Source: Ramlibacter sp. (lineage in GTDB: Bacteria; Pseudomonadota; Gammaproteobacteria; Burkholderiales; Burkholderiaceae_C). Taken from it: a stretch of DNA of 58,112 nucleotides. Where the stretch lies: NCBI GenBank assembly GCA_028292245.1, contig JAQGMS010000277.1, positions 1-58,112 on the forward strand, written 5' to 3'. Below, piece after piece: positions 45,098-54,440 of the stretch; within the stretch, counting starts at the first letter, position 1; each line of letters starts with the position of its first letter. The notes beneath the pieces are model-generated. The model had not been told where the DNA came from. It saw nothing but the letters and a program-made list of their open reading frames with translations, and did no database searches. A program made the translations under genes and the position numbers.

Positions 45098-45975
45098 CCG
45101 ACTTCTACATCCTGGTCGAGTTCACGGTGCTGGGCCTGTTGGCCAGCGCCGTCACCGCGTTGATGGCCTTGAGCTTCGTGCTGGTCTACAAGGGAACGCG
45201 CGTCGTCAACTTCGCGGTAGGCGAGATCATGATGCTCGGCGCCTACCTGTACTACACAGGCAACGTGATCCTCAAGTTGCCGCCGGTGGTGGCCTTGCTA
45301 TTGGCATTGGCCGGCATCGCGCTGGCCTGCGCCGCCATCGAGCGGATGATCCTGCGCCCGTTGAGCGGGCAGCCGACGATCGCCATCCTGATGGCGACCA
45401 TCGGCATCGCCAGCTTCATCCACGGCGGCGTCGAGATCGTCTGGGGCCAGGACCCGCTGGAAGCCGCGCCGTTGCTGCCGCGCATGCCGGTGAACCTGGG
45501 CGAGGTGATGATCCCGGGCGCCGCCCTCGGCAACTTCTTGCTGGCCAGCATCCTGATCGCCGGCCTCGTGGTGTTCTTCCGCTACTCGCGCCAGGGCATC
45601 GCGCTGCGCGCCACCGCCAGCGACCCGGTGACGGCCGCCACGCTGGGCATCGACATCCGCGCTTCGCAGCGATTGACCTGGATTCTTTCGGGCACTGTCG
45701 GCACCGTGGCCGGCGTGCTGATCGTCGGCACCGGCGGCTTGTACCCGGCGCTGGCGGCGAGCGCACTGAGCGTGTTCGCCGTCATCATCCTGGGCGGGCT
45801 GGACAGCATCGCCGGCGCGATCATCGCCAGCCTCATCGTGGGCTGGCTGGAGAGCATCACCGTCGGCTATGTCGGCGGCAAGGCGCGCGACGTGCTGCCC
45901 TACCTGGTCGTGCTGGCCATCCTGGTCGTGCGGCCGCACGGGCTGTTCGGCTCGCGCGACATCGAGAGGCTCTGA
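45094..45975 (+). CDS. livH: Branched-chain-type ABC transporter permease (LivH family)
   Basis: 293 residues with about eight membrane helices. Recognisable are GLLASAVTALMALSFVLVYKGTRVVNFAVGE near the N-terminus, the cytoplasmic coupling loop RQGIALRATASDPVTAATLGIDI, and C-terminal VVRPHGLFG. The start at 45094 overlaps the livG stop (ATGA); a long upstream frame extension is an artefact. Confidence 0.92.
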   Translation: MTDFYILVEFTVLGLLASAVTALMALSFVLVYKGTRVVNFAVGEIMMLGAYLYYTGNVILKLPPVVALLLALAGIALACAAIERMILRPLSGQPTIAILMATIGIASFIHGGVEIVWGQDPLEAAPLLPRMPVNLGEVMIPGAALGNFLLASILIAGLVVFFRYSRQGIALRATASDPVTAATLGIDIRASQRLTWILSGTVGTVAGVLIVGTGGLYPALAASALSVFAVIILGGLDSIAGAIIASLIVGWLESITVGYVGGKARDVLPYLVVLAILVVRPHGLFGSRDIERL

Positions 45976-45977
45976 CC

Positions 45978-47018
45978 ATGCGCGTCGGCGTCTTCTTCGA
46001 GAACTACCGGGCCGAGGAGCAGTTGTGGGACTCGCCCGTCGCGAAAACCTGGATGGCGATCTGCGTGGTCGCCGTGGCGCTGCTTCCCTTCTACGGCTCC
46101 GACTACGTGATGGCGATGGCCTGCATCGTCGGCATCCACCTGGTGGCCACGCTCGGCCTGAACATCACCACCGGCAGCGCCGGGCTGATCTCGCTCAGCC
46201 ACGCGGCCTTTGTCGGCGTCGGCTGCTACGCGGTGTCGTGGTTCTCGCGCTGGGGCATCCCGTTCTTCATCGCGCTGCCGATGGCCGGCGCCGTCGCCGC
46301 GCTGATCGGGATGGTGGTCGGCCTGCCCAGCCTGCGGGTCAAGGGGATGTATTTCGCCATCGCCACACTCGCAGCTCATTTCGTCCTGGGCTTTTTGTTT
46401 CGCGAGTGGACACCGGTGACCGGCGGCCCCAAGGGCGTCAACATCCCGCCGGCGTCGTTCTTCGGCCTGGAGCTGATGGGCGACCGCAGGATGTTCTTCC
46501 CGATCTACCTGTGCGTGTTCGTCTTGGGGCTGGCGGCCGCCAACCTGGGCCGCAGCTATGTCGGCCGCGCCTTCGTCGCGGTGCGCGACCGCGACATCTC
46601 CGCCGAGATCCTCGGCGTGAACCTGCTGCGCTACAAGGTGCTGGCGTTCACCATCGGCGCGTTCTACGCGGGCGTGGCCGGCGGCCTGCTCGGCTATTTC
46701 TACGGCGCGATCACCTCCGAATACTTCACCTTCAGCCTGTCGGTGTTCTACGTCGCCGCGATCATCGTCGGCGGCCTGGGCCGTGTGCTGGGCAGCATCC
46801 TCGGCGCGGTCTTCATGACCTTCGTGCCGGAGCTGCTGCGGCTGGTCGCCAGCGCCAGCTCGCAGGTGCTGCCCAACCTGGTGAACCAGTTGCTGCCGAT
46901 GGGCCAGGTGGTCTTCGGCCTATTGATCGTCGGCTTCCTCATCGTCGAACCGCACGGCCTGGCCCAGGTGTGGGCGCGCACCCGGCGCCGGTTCCATCTC
47001 TGGCCTTTCAAGACTTGA
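45978..47018 (+). CDS. livM: Branched-chain-type ABC transporter permease (LivM family)
   Basis: 346 residues. Family features are LGLNITTGSAGLISLSHAAFVGVGCYA, GLPSLRVKGMYFAIATLAA, and the coupling loop GRAFVAVRDRDISAEILGVNLLRYK. It starts two bases after the livH stop. It pairs with LivH to form the membrane channel. Confidence 0.92.
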   Translation: MRVGVFFENYRAEEQLWDSPVAKTWMAICVVAVALLPFYGSDYVMAMACIVGIHLVATLGLNITTGSAGLISLSHAAFVGVGCYAVSWFSRWGIPFFIALPMAGAVAALIGMVVGLPSLRVKGMYFAIATLAAHFVLGFLFREWTPVTGGPKGVNIPPASFFGLELMGDRRMFFPIYLCVFVLGLAAANLGRSYVGRAFVAVRDRDISAEILGVNLLRYKVLAFTIGAFYAGVAGGLLGYFYGAITSEYFTFSLSVFYVAAIIVGGLGRVLGSILGAVFMTFVPELLRLVASASSQVLPNLVNQLLPMGQVVFGLLIVGFLIVEPHGLAQVWARTRRRFHLWPFKT

Positions 47019-47055
47019 TTTCCCCACCCTGCTCGAATCACCCTAGGAGAACCCC

Positions 47056-48252
47056 ATGATCCAACGCAGAAAATTAGTGCAAGCCATCGGTTCGGCAGCC
47101 GCGCTGGGCGTCGGCGCATGGCGCCCCGCTTTCGCCCAGGCCAAGGCCGACATCGTCATCGGGGCCGCGCACCCGATGACGGGCTTCATGTCGTTTGCCG
47201 GCGTGGCCAGCAACAACGCGATGGGCGACTACATCGCCTGGCGCAACCAGAACGGCGGCATCGCGGGACACAAGATCCGCTACGTCGCCGAGGACAGCGC
47301 GTACAAGGTGGACCAGGGCGTGGCCGTGGTCAAGAAGATGATGGCTTCGGACAAGCCGTCGTTCATCTTCCTGGACGGCACACCGCTTTCCAAAGCGGTG
47401 GCGCGCGACGTGCTGGCTTCCGGCACCACCATGACCGGCGGCTTCTCGTCGTCGGAAGCCTTGCTCGACCAGACGCAGTACCCGCACCACTTCCTGTCGG
47501 GCCCGACCTTCGGCGCCACGCACGAGATCCTGATGGAATACATCGGCCGCATCTCCAAGGCCTCCGGCACCGTGCCGAAGATCGGGCTGGTCTACACCGA
47601 CCAGGAATTCGGCAGCGAAGCGATTCCCGCTTCCAAGGCTCGCGCGCAAAAGCTCGGCCTGCCGATCGTGCAGGAGATCGTGACCAAGCCCACCGGCGTG
47701 GACGTGACCTCCGAAGTCGCGAAATTGCGCCGCACGCGGCCCGACATCGTCATCTTCCAGGGCTACATCATGAATCCGGTGCCGGAGTTCGTGAAGCAGA
47801 TGCGCGAAGCCGGGATGAACGCGCAGGTGATGTCCACCACCTACGGCGTGGACCGCATCATGTACGACGCGCTGGCCAAATCCGGCGAGCGGCTGACCGG
47901 GGTGATGCCCTATCGCTACGGCTACGACACCGACAGCAAGATGATGACGACCATGCGCGAGTACGTCGCCAAGGTGCGGCCGCAACAGGACTCGATCTCG
48001 GTCTTCTACATCCACTCCTGGCTGACCGGCATGATCTTCTGCGAGGTGGCCGAGCGCTGCGTCAAGGCCGGCAAGAAATTGACGCTGCCCAACATGAAGG
48101 CCGCGCTGGAATCGATCAAGGAATGGGACACCGGCGGCCTCACCGGCCTTTTGGCCGACCTGAGCACGCACCAGATCAAGTCGGGCCGCGTGTACAGCTA
48201 CGACCCGGCCAGCAAGCGGATGGAACCGGCGAGCGGATGGATCAGGGTCTGA
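47056..48252 (+). CDS. livK: Branched-chain-type periplasmic binding protein (LivK family)
   Basis: 398 residues. Signal peptide with an RR pair (MIQRRKLVQAIGSAAALGVGAWRPAFAQA), then the type I periplasmic-binding fold IVIGAAHPMTGFMSFAG, NQNGGIAGHKIRYVAEDS and KIGLVYTDQEFGSEA. A ribosome binding site AGGAGA precedes the start. It is the specificity subunit of the importer; homologues in aromatic-acid clusters bind carboxylates rather than amino acids. Confidence 0.92.
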   Translation: MIQRRKLVQAIGSAAALGVGAWRPAFAQAKADIVIGAAHPMTGFMSFAGVASNNAMGDYIAWRNQNGGIAGHKIRYVAEDSAYKVDQGVAVVKKMMASDKPSFIFLDGTPLSKAVARDVLASGTTMTGGFSSSEALLDQTQYPHHFLSGPTFGATHEILMEYIGRISKASGTVPKIGLVYTDQEFGSEAIPASKARAQKLGLPIVQEIVTKPTGVDVTSEVAKLRRTRPDIVIFQGYIMNPVPEFVKQMREAGMNAQVMSTTYGVDRIMYDALAKSGERLTGVMPYRYGYDTDSKMMTTMREYVAKVRPQQDSISVFYIHSWLTGMIFCEVAERCVKAGKKLTLPNMKAALESIKEWDTGGLTGLLADLSTHQIKSGRVYSYDPASKRMEPASGWIRV

Positions 48253-49073
48253 TTCCTGCCGGCGCAGCGCCGGCGGCGCTGCGCATCGAGAACCTCGAGG
48301 TCATCTACCAGCACAGCATCCAGGCGCTGCGCGGGCTGTCGATCGAGGTCCCCGCAGGCGCGATCGTCGCGCTGCTCGGCTCCAACGGCGCGGGCAAGAC
48401 GACGACGCTGAAAGCGGCGTCGGGCATCCTGCCGCTGGAGAACGGGCGCGTCGCGTCGGGCCACCTGCATTTTTTCGAGAACGACATCGCGGGCTGGCCC
48501 GCACACCGGCTCGCGCGTGCCGGGCTCGCGCATGTGCGCGAGGGCCGGCATGTGTTCGAAGACCTCACGGTGGAGGAGAACCTCAAGGCCGCCGGCAGCG
48601 CGCTGGCCGGCCGCGAAGGCGTGCAGCTCGACCTGGAGGCGGCGTTCCGTTACTTCCCGCGGCTGGCGGAGCGGCGCGGCCAGCTGGCCGGCTATCTCTC
48701 GGGCGGCGAACAGCAGATGCTCGCGATCGGCCGCGCGCTGGTCGGCAAGCCGCGCCTGATGCTGTTGGACGAACCTTCGCTCGGCCTGGCGCCGCTGGTG
48801 GTGAGCGACATCTTCGAGATCATCGTGCGGATCAACCGCGAGCAGGGCGTAGCCATGCTGCTGGTGGAGCAGAACGCGCGGCTGGCCCTGCAAGTCGCCA
48901 GCTACGGCTACATCATGGAGAACGGTCGCATCGTGATCGACGGGCCGAGCCACGCGCTGGCCGGCGATGCCGACGTGCAGCGCTTCTACCTGGGCCACGC
49001 CGAGGGCGGCACCGGGCAGACCAGCTTTCGCGACGTCAAGCACTACAAGCGGCGCAAGCGCTGGCTTTCATGA
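48237..49073 (+). CDS. livF: Branched-chain-type ABC transporter ATPase (LivF family)
   Basis: 278 residues. Walker A GSNGAGKTT, LivF hallmark HVREGRHVFEDLTVEENL, signature LSGGEQQML, Walker B LMLLDEPSLGLAP, and VEQNARLAL in place of the His switch. The C-terminus is longer than in textbook LivF by about 25 residues (RDVKHYKRRKRWLS), a tail often seen in acyl-CoA-cluster homologues. Overlaps livK by 16 bp. Confidence 0.9.
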   Translation: MDQGLIPAGAAPAALRIENLEVIYQHSIQALRGLSIEVPAGAIVALLGSNGAGKTTTLKAASGILPLENGRVASGHLHFFENDIAGWPAHRLARAGLAHVREGRHVFEDLTVEENLKAAGSALAGREGVQLDLEAAFRYFPRLAERRGQLAGYLSGGEQQMLAIGRALVGKPRLMLLDEPSLGLAPLVVSDIFEIIVRINREQGVAMLLVEQNARLALQVASYGYIMENGRIVIDGPSHALAGDADVQRFYLGHAEGGTGQTSFRDVKHYKRRKRWLS

Positions 49074-49086
49074 CAACAAGAACCGC

Positions 49087-50913
49087 ATGAGCAACTTCCT
49101 GCAAGACGTCCACGGCATGACCTTGCCGCAGCGCCTGTTCTACTGGGCCGGCAAGCGGGGCAACGAGGTCGCGCTGCGGCAGAAGGACCTGGGCATCTGG
49201 GAGCCGATCACCTGGTCGCAGTACGCGGACCACGCGGCGCACTTCGGCATGGGCCTGGTGGAGCTGGGCCTGCGCGCGGGCGAGCACGTGGCGCTGCTGA
49301 GCGAGAACCGCAAGGAATGGGTCTATGCGCAACTGGGCGTCGGCCTCGTGAAGGCGGTGCCGGCCGGCGTCTACCCGACCTCACCCGGCCCGGAGGTGGA
49401 ATACCTGCTGCGGCTGTGCGAGGCGCCGTTCATCATCTGCGAAGACCAGGAGCAGCTCGACAAGGTGCTGGAGGTGCGGGACAAATTGCCGGGCCTGCGG
49501 CAGATCGTGGTGATCGATCCTTCGGGCCTGCGCCACTACGACCGCACCGGCATCGTCGAATTCGCGCAGGTCACGCAGCTCGGTCGGCTGGCGGCGGAGA
49601 AATCGCCGTGGATGGTGGCGGACTACCTGGTCGCGCAAGACATGGACGACGTCGGCCTGGTGGTTTTCACCTCCGGCTCGACCGGCCGCCCGAAGGCCGC
49701 GATGCTGACCTGGCGGGGCCTGTGCCGCGCCGGCGAAGGGCTGAATACCGTGCTGCACGCCAGTCCGGAAGATTCGCTGGTGTCCTACCTGCCGCTGTGC
49801 CACATGGCCGAGCAAATGTTCGCGGTGCAGGTGCCGCTGACCACCGGCGCGGTGGTGAACTTCGCCGAGAGCCTGCGCACGGTGCAGGAAGACCTGCGCG
49901 AGATCGGCCCCGGCATCTTCCTGGCGGTGCCGCGGATCTGGGAGAAATTCCACTCGTCGATCCAGATCAAGATCCGCGAATCGGGAGGCCTGACCCTGCG
50001 CCTGTACGACACGGCGATGCGGCAACTGGCCGGCTTCGGGCATTTGCCGCGCGAGGGCTGGAGCCCGATGCAGCACGCGCTGTGGTGGTTCTGGTATGGG
50101 GTGATGCTGCGCCCGCTCCTGAACTTCGTGGGCTTGCGCAAGTGCCGGATCGCAGTGTCGGGCAGCGCGCCGATCTCACCGGAAATCCTCAAGTTCTTCA
50201 AGACACTGGGCCTGTCGATCCGCGAGGCCTACGGGCTGACGGAAGCCTCGGGTGCCAGCAGCCTGCAGCCGAGCGACGCGTCGCCGGTCGGCACCGTCGG
50301 CACGCCGTTTCCCGGCATCGAGCTCAAGCTCGCGGAAGACGGTGAAATTCTGCTGCGCGGCGACGTGGTGTTCCGCGGCTACTACGGCGCGCAGGCGGCC
50401 ACCGCCGATGCCGTCGACCCGCAAGGCTGGCTGCACACCGGCGACGTCGGCACCCTGGTGCCCGGGCCGATGGGCGACGAGCTGCGCATCATCGACCGCA
50501 AGAAAGACATCATGATCACCGCCGGCGGCAAGAACATCACGCCGACCGAGCTGGAGAACGCGCTGCGCTTCTCGCCCTACATCAAGGAGGCGATCGTGAT
50601 CGCCGACCGGCGGCGCTTCGTCTCCGCGCTGATCCAGATCGACCTGGAGGGCGTTGGCAAGTGGGCCGAGGAATCCGGCATGGCCTACACCACCTTCAAG
50701 AGCCTGGCCGAGTCGCCGCAGGTGCGCGTGCTGATCCAGCGGGAAGTGGACACCATGAACGCGCGGATGCCGCAGGTGCAGCACGTGCGCAAGTTCCACC
50801 TGTTGGCCAAGGAGCTCGACCATGACGACGGCGAGGTCACTGCCACCATGAAGGTCAAGCGCTCCAGCATCGAACAGAAGTACCAGGACGTGATCGAGCA
50901 GCTCTACGCCTGA
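49087..50913 (+). CDS. AMP-forming long-chain-type acyl-CoA synthetase
   Basis: 608 residues. P-loop-like motif FTSGSTGRPKAAML at 194-207, the REAYGLTEASG adenylate motif, then WLHTGDVG, and RKKDIMITAGGKNITPTELEN. This type activates large carboxylic acids with ATP and CoA. Being 13 bp behind livF, it likely traps the imported acid as a CoA thioester and would be the entry enzyme of the pathway. Confidence 0.93.
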   Translation: MSNFLQDVHGMTLPQRLFYWAGKRGNEVALRQKDLGIWEPITWSQYADHAAHFGMGLVELGLRAGEHVALLSENRKEWVYAQLGVGLVKAVPAGVYPTSPGPEVEYLLRLCEAPFIICEDQEQLDKVLEVRDKLPGLRQIVVIDPSGLRHYDRTGIVEFAQVTQLGRLAAEKSPWMVADYLVAQDMDDVGLVVFTSGSTGRPKAAMLTWRGLCRAGEGLNTVLHASPEDSLVSYLPLCHMAEQMFAVQVPLTTGAVVNFAESLRTVQEDLREIGPGIFLAVPRIWEKFHSSIQIKIRESGGLTLRLYDTAMRQLAGFGHLPREGWSPMQHALWWFWYGVMLRPLLNFVGLRKCRIAVSGSAPISPEILKFFKTLGLSIREAYGLTEASGASSLQPSDASPVGTVGTPFPGIELKLAEDGEILLRGDVVFRGYYGAQAATADAVDPQGWLHTGDVGTLVPGPMGDELRIIDRKKDIMITAGGKNITPTELENALRFSPYIKEAIVIADRRRFVSALIQIDLEGVGKWAEESGMAYTTFKSLAESPQVRVLIQREVDTMNARMPQVQHVRKFHLLAKELDHDDGEVTATMKVKRSSIEQKYQDVIEQLYA

Positions 50914-50939
50914 GGTACGGCGCGGCCCGCGGCGGCCAC

Positions 50940-50979
50940 TTGAGTTTGATTCAACTTCGGGCGGAAAAAGTCAATTGTC
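50940..50979 (+). promoter_or_regulatory. Conserved 40-bp module D
   Basis: Starts TTGAGTTTGATTCAA, a clear dyad with T-N11-A, and ends GGAAAAAGTCAATTGTC. It lies 48 bp before the Bug receptor start and 26 bp after the synthetase stop, so the right-hand operon probably has its own promoter. Its right half is nearly identical to that of module F. Confidence 0.6.
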
Positions 50980-51027
50980 AGGGCCGCGGCGTTGCGCCAC
51001 TATGCCCCGAACAAGGAGACATTCCCC

Positions 51028-51990
51028 ATGATCACGAGACGTTCCCTGGCCGCTGCGGCGCTGCTCGCCTTGCTGCCCGGCCTGGGCTTGGCACAGCAGG
51101 CGTGGCCCGCCAAGCCGATCAAGTTCATCGTGCCGTTCAGCGCGGGCGGGCCGACCGACGCGCTGGCGCGCCAGGTTGCCAAGCAATTGCAGACCGCGCT
51201 CGGCCAGCCGGTCGTGGTGGAGAACATCCTGGGCGCGGCCGGCCAGATCGGGCTGGACCGCCTTTCCAAGTCGCCCGCAGACGGCTACACCATCGGCATC
51301 AGCGCCAACACCATCCAGACCATCGCGCCGCACCTGGGCAAGTTGCCCTACGACACGATCAAGGGCTTCACGCCGCTGGGCGGCCTGGCCGGTTTCCCGT
51401 ACGGACTGGCCGTCGGCGCCAAGTCCCCGATCAACTCCGTGCAGGACCTGATCGCGCGCGCCAAGGTGGCGCCGAACGCGGTGTCCGCCGGCTCGGCCGG
51501 CGTCGGCACCGGCACCGAGATGACGATCGCGATGCTGGCGCAGCGCGCCAACGTCACCTTCAACATGATCAACTACAAGGGCTCGGCGCCGGTGATGCAG
51601 GACCTGATCGCCGGCCACATCGACTTCAGCTTCGAGGTGATCAGCAACGCCGTGCCGCTGGCGAAGGCCGGCCAGATCAAGGTGCTGGCCACCAGCGGCG
51701 CCAAGCGCCACAAGGTGCTCAAGGACGCGCCGGCGATGAACGAGCTGTTCCCCGGTTTCGAGTTCAACGCCTGGTTCGCGCTGTACGGCCCCGCCGACAT
51801 GCCCGCGGCGATCGTCAAGCGCCTGTCCGATGAATTGATCACGATCCAGAAGACGCAGGAGTTCCAGGCCTTCGTGGAGGACCGCGGCTTCGACGCGATG
51901 CCCGCCACCGCCCAGGAGCTGGGCAAGATGACGGTCGACGAGCTGGCCAAGTGGGGCGACGTCATCGACCGCATGCCCAGGCGCCAGTGA
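51028..51990 (+). CDS. Bug/TctC-family tripartite tricarboxylate receptor
   Basis: 320 residues. Signal MITRRSLAAAALLALLPGLGLAQQ, then PIKFIVPFSAGGPTDALARQVA, ENILGAAG, SPADGYTIGISANT and MINYKGSAPVMQDLIAG. The start at 51028 has AAGGAGAC upstream and gives a proper signal peptide; the in-frame ATG at 50992 does not. First gene of the right-hand operon. Confidence 0.93.
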   Translation: MITRRSLAAAALLALLPGLGLAQQAWPAKPIKFIVPFSAGGPTDALARQVAKQLQTALGQPVVVENILGAAGQIGLDRLSKSPADGYTIGISANTIQTIAPHLGKLPYDTIKGFTPLGGLAGFPYGLAVGAKSPINSVQDLIARAKVAPNAVSAGSAGVGTGTEMTIAMLAQRANVTFNMINYKGSAPVMQDLIAGHIDFSFEVISNAVPLAKAGQIKVLATSGAKRHKVLKDAPAMNELFPGFEFNAWFALYGPADMPAAIVKRLSDELITIQKTQEFQAFVEDRGFDAMPATAQELGKMTVDELAKWGDVIDRMPRRQ

Positions 51991-51998
51991 GCGCCGCC

Positions 51999-52463
51999 AT
52001 GGCATCGCGCGAATTCGAGAACGTCGCCAGCCTGCGGGAAGCAGTAGGCCAGGAGCTGGGCGTGAGCGACTGGTTCGCGCTCGACCAGGCCCGCATCGAC
52101 GGCTTCGCCGCCGTCAGCCGCGACGACTTCTGGCTGCACACCGACCCGGAGCGCGCAGCGCGCGAGAGCCCGCACGGCAAGACGCTGGTGCACGGCATGC
52201 TGACGCTGTCGCTGATGAGCCACCTGTCGCGGCAGGTCTGGAAGCTCAAGTCGATGACCACCGGCCTGAATTACGGCTACGACAAGACGCGCTTTCTGGC
52301 TCCGGTGTTTCCGGGTGACCGCATCCGCCTGCGCCGTTCGCTGCTCGCGGTGGACCCCACCGACAACGGCTGGCGCGTGCGCTTCAAGGACGTGATGGAG
52401 ATCGAAGGCCGCGACAAGGCCGCTTGCGTCACCGAAAACATCAGCATTTACCAGGCGACCTGA
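51999..52463 (+). CDS. MaoC-family dehydratase (single hot-dog)
   Basis: 154 residues with one hot-dog fold. The motif VSRDDFWLHTDPERAARESPHGKTLVHGMLTLSL has the catalytic Asp/His pair of (R)-specific enoyl-CoA hydratases. A GTG at 51987, overlapping the Bug stop as GTGA, is an alternative start that would add four residues. It probably hydrates the product of the ACAD pair in this operon. Confidence 0.88.
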   Translation: MASREFENVASLREAVGQELGVSDWFALDQARIDGFAAVSRDDFWLHTDPERAARESPHGKTLVHGMLTLSLMSHLSRQVWKLKSMTTGLNYGYDKTRFLAPVFPGDRIRLRRSLLAVDPTDNGWRVRFKDVMEIEGRDKAACVTENISIYQAT

Positions 52464-52466
52464 CCC

Positions 52467-53225
52467 ATGAAACTATTCGACCTGACCGGCAAGGTGGCGA
52501 TCGTCACCGGCGCCACGCGCGGCATCGGCCGCTCCATCGCCGAGCAACTGGCCGCCGCGGGCGCGCGCGTCGTGGTGAGCAGCCGCACGGCAGCTGCCTG
52601 CGACGAAGTGGCGCAGGCGATCCGCGCCAACGGCGGGCAGGCGACGGGCGTCGCCGCCAACATCTCGAAGAAGCCCGACCTCGAGGAACTGGTGCGCAAG
52701 ACGATGGCCGAGTGGGGCCGCGTCGACGTGCTGGTCGCCAATGCCGCCACCAACCCGTACTACGGCCCGCTGGCCGGCGCGAGCGACGAAGTGTTCGACA
52801 AGGTGATGCGCAACAACGTGCAGTCCAACCTGTGGCTGGCCAACCTGGTGCTGCCCGGCATGGCCGAGCGCAAGGATGGCGCGGTGATCTTCGTCGGCTC
52901 CATCGGCGGCTTCCGCGGCCGCGCCGCGCTCGGCATCTACGGCATGTCCAAGGCCGCCGAGATGCAGATGGCGCGCTGCATGGCGCTGGAATGGGGCCGC
53001 CACAACATCCGCATCAACTGCATCGCGCCTGGCCTGATCCGCACCGACTTCTCGCGCGCGATCTGGGAAAACCCGAAGCTGCTGGCCGAGCGCGAGCAAC
53101 TGCTGCCGCTGGGGCGCATCGGCGAGCCCGACGACATCGGCGGCGTCGCCGTCATGCTGGCCAGCCGCGCCGGCGCCTTCATCACGGGCCAGGTCATCAC
53201 CGCCGACGGCGGCGAGACCGCCTGA
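52467..53225 (+). CDS. SDR-family oxidoreductase, intact active site
   Basis: 252 residues. TGATRGIGRSIAEQL, the NAATNPYYG loop, catalytic FVGSIGGFRGRAALGIYGMSKAA with Ser, Tyr and Lys, and GQVITADGGE at the end. FabG-like length. It most likely oxidises the 3-hydroxyacyl-CoA made by the MaoC protein encoded just upstream (3-bp gap). Confidence 0.9.
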   Translation: MKLFDLTGKVAIVTGATRGIGRSIAEQLAAAGARVVVSSRTAAACDEVAQAIRANGGQATGVAANISKKPDLEELVRKTMAEWGRVDVLVANAATNPYYGPLAGASDEVFDKVMRNNVQSNLWLANLVLPGMAERKDGAVIFVGSIGGFRGRAALGIYGMSKAAEMQMARCMALEWGRHNIRINCIAPGLIRTDFSRAIWENPKLLAEREQLLPLGRIGEPDDIGGVAVMLASRAGAFITGQVITADGGETA

Positions 53226-53250
53226 CGCGCACCGAACACTGGAGAACATC

Positions 53251-54417
53251 TTGGGACCTCTCGCCGGATTGAAGATCGTCGAATTCGCCGCTGTCGGCCC
53301 GGCGCCGATGTGCGCCATGCTGCTGGCCGACCTGGGCGCGACGGTGATGCGCATCGACCGCTCGGTCGCCGTGGAGCTGGGCAGCAAGCGCCCGCTCGAA
53401 TACGACCTGCTGCTGCGCAACCGCGAAGTGATGGCGCTGGACCTCAAGTCGCCCGAGGGCCGCGCGATGGCCATGGACGTGGTCGCCGGCGCCGACGCGC
53501 TGATCGAGGGTTTCCGTCCCGGCGTGATGGAGCGGCTGGGCCTGGGCCCGGCGCAATGCCTGGACCGCAATCCGAAGCTGGTCTACGGCCGCATGACCGG
53601 CTGGGGCCAGACCGGCCCGCTGGCGCAGGCGGCGGCGCACGACGTGAACTTCATCGCGCTGACCGGCGCGCTCGACAGCATCGGCCGCAAGGGCGAGCCG
53701 CCCAGCATCCCGCTGAACCTGCTGGGCGACTACGCCGGCGGCTCGCTCTACCTCGCGATGGGCATCCTGGCCGCGCTGCAGGAAGCCGGCCGTTCGGGCA
53801 AGGGCCAGGTGGTCGATGCCGCCATCGTGGACGGCGTGATGTCGCTCATGACCAGCGTCTACGGCGTGCTCGGCGCCGGCATCTGGAAAGAGCAGCGCGG
53901 CGCCAACGTGGCCGACAGCGGCTCGCCGTTCTACAACGTCTACCAATGCGCCGACGGCAAGTACATCTCCATCGCGCCGATCGAAGAGCGCTTCTACGGC
54001 GACATGCTCGAGCGCATCGGCTTCGACGCGGCGCAGATCCCCGACCGCTGGGACCGCTCCGGGTGGGACCGGGCCAAGGAGCTGTTCGCTGCCAAGTTCA
54101 AGACCCGCACGCGCCAGGAGTGGTGCGACCTGCTGGAAGGCACCGATGCCTGCTTCGCGCCGGTGCTGGCCATGTCCGAGGTCATGCAGCATCCGCACAT
54201 GAAGGCGCGCGGCTCGCTGGTGGAAGTCGCGGGCGTGCAGCAGCCGCCGGCCGCGCCGCGCTTCAGCCGGTCCACGCCCGAAACGCCGCGCCCGCCGCGC
54301 ACCGCTACCCGCGACGAGGCGCTCGCCTCGCTGCGCCAATGGTTCGGCGAGCCGCGCTATGCCGAACTGGAAAAAGCCGGCCGGCTGCAGGCGGTGCAGG
54401 CCAGCAGCGGCGGATGA
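53251..54417 (+). CDS. Alpha-methylacyl-CoA racemase family
   Basis: 388 residues of the CaiB/BaiF superfamily, but with the racemase signatures. GWGQTGPLAQAAAHDVNFIALTGAL has His130 and NLLGDYAGGSLYL has Asp160, in the same spacing as the catalytic His126/Asp156 pair of mycobacterial MCR. The start codon is TTG, preceded by GGAGA; no ATG fits the family N-terminus. It would epimerise (R)- and (S)-2-methylacyl-CoA so that the stereospecific ACAD can act. That points to an alpha-methyl-branched substrate. Overlap of four bases with an alternative start of the next gene. Confidence 0.9.
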   Translation: MGPLAGLKIVEFAAVGPAPMCAMLLADLGATVMRIDRSVAVELGSKRPLEYDLLLRNREVMALDLKSPEGRAMAMDVVAGADALIEGFRPGVMERLGLGPAQCLDRNPKLVYGRMTGWGQTGPLAQAAAHDVNFIALTGALDSIGRKGEPPSIPLNLLGDYAGGSLYLAMGILAALQEAGRSGKGQVVDAAIVDGVMSLMTSVYGVLGAGIWKEQRGANVADSGSPFYNVYQCADGKYISIAPIEERFYGDMLERIGFDAAQIPDRWDRSGWDRAKELFAAKFKTRTRQEWCDLLEGTDACFAPVLAMSEVMQHPHMKARGSLVEVAGVQQPPAAPRFSRSTPETPRPPRTATRDEALASLRQWFGEPRYAELEKAGRLQAVQASSGG

Positions 54418-54440
54418 ACGAAACAACCGAGGGAAACCCG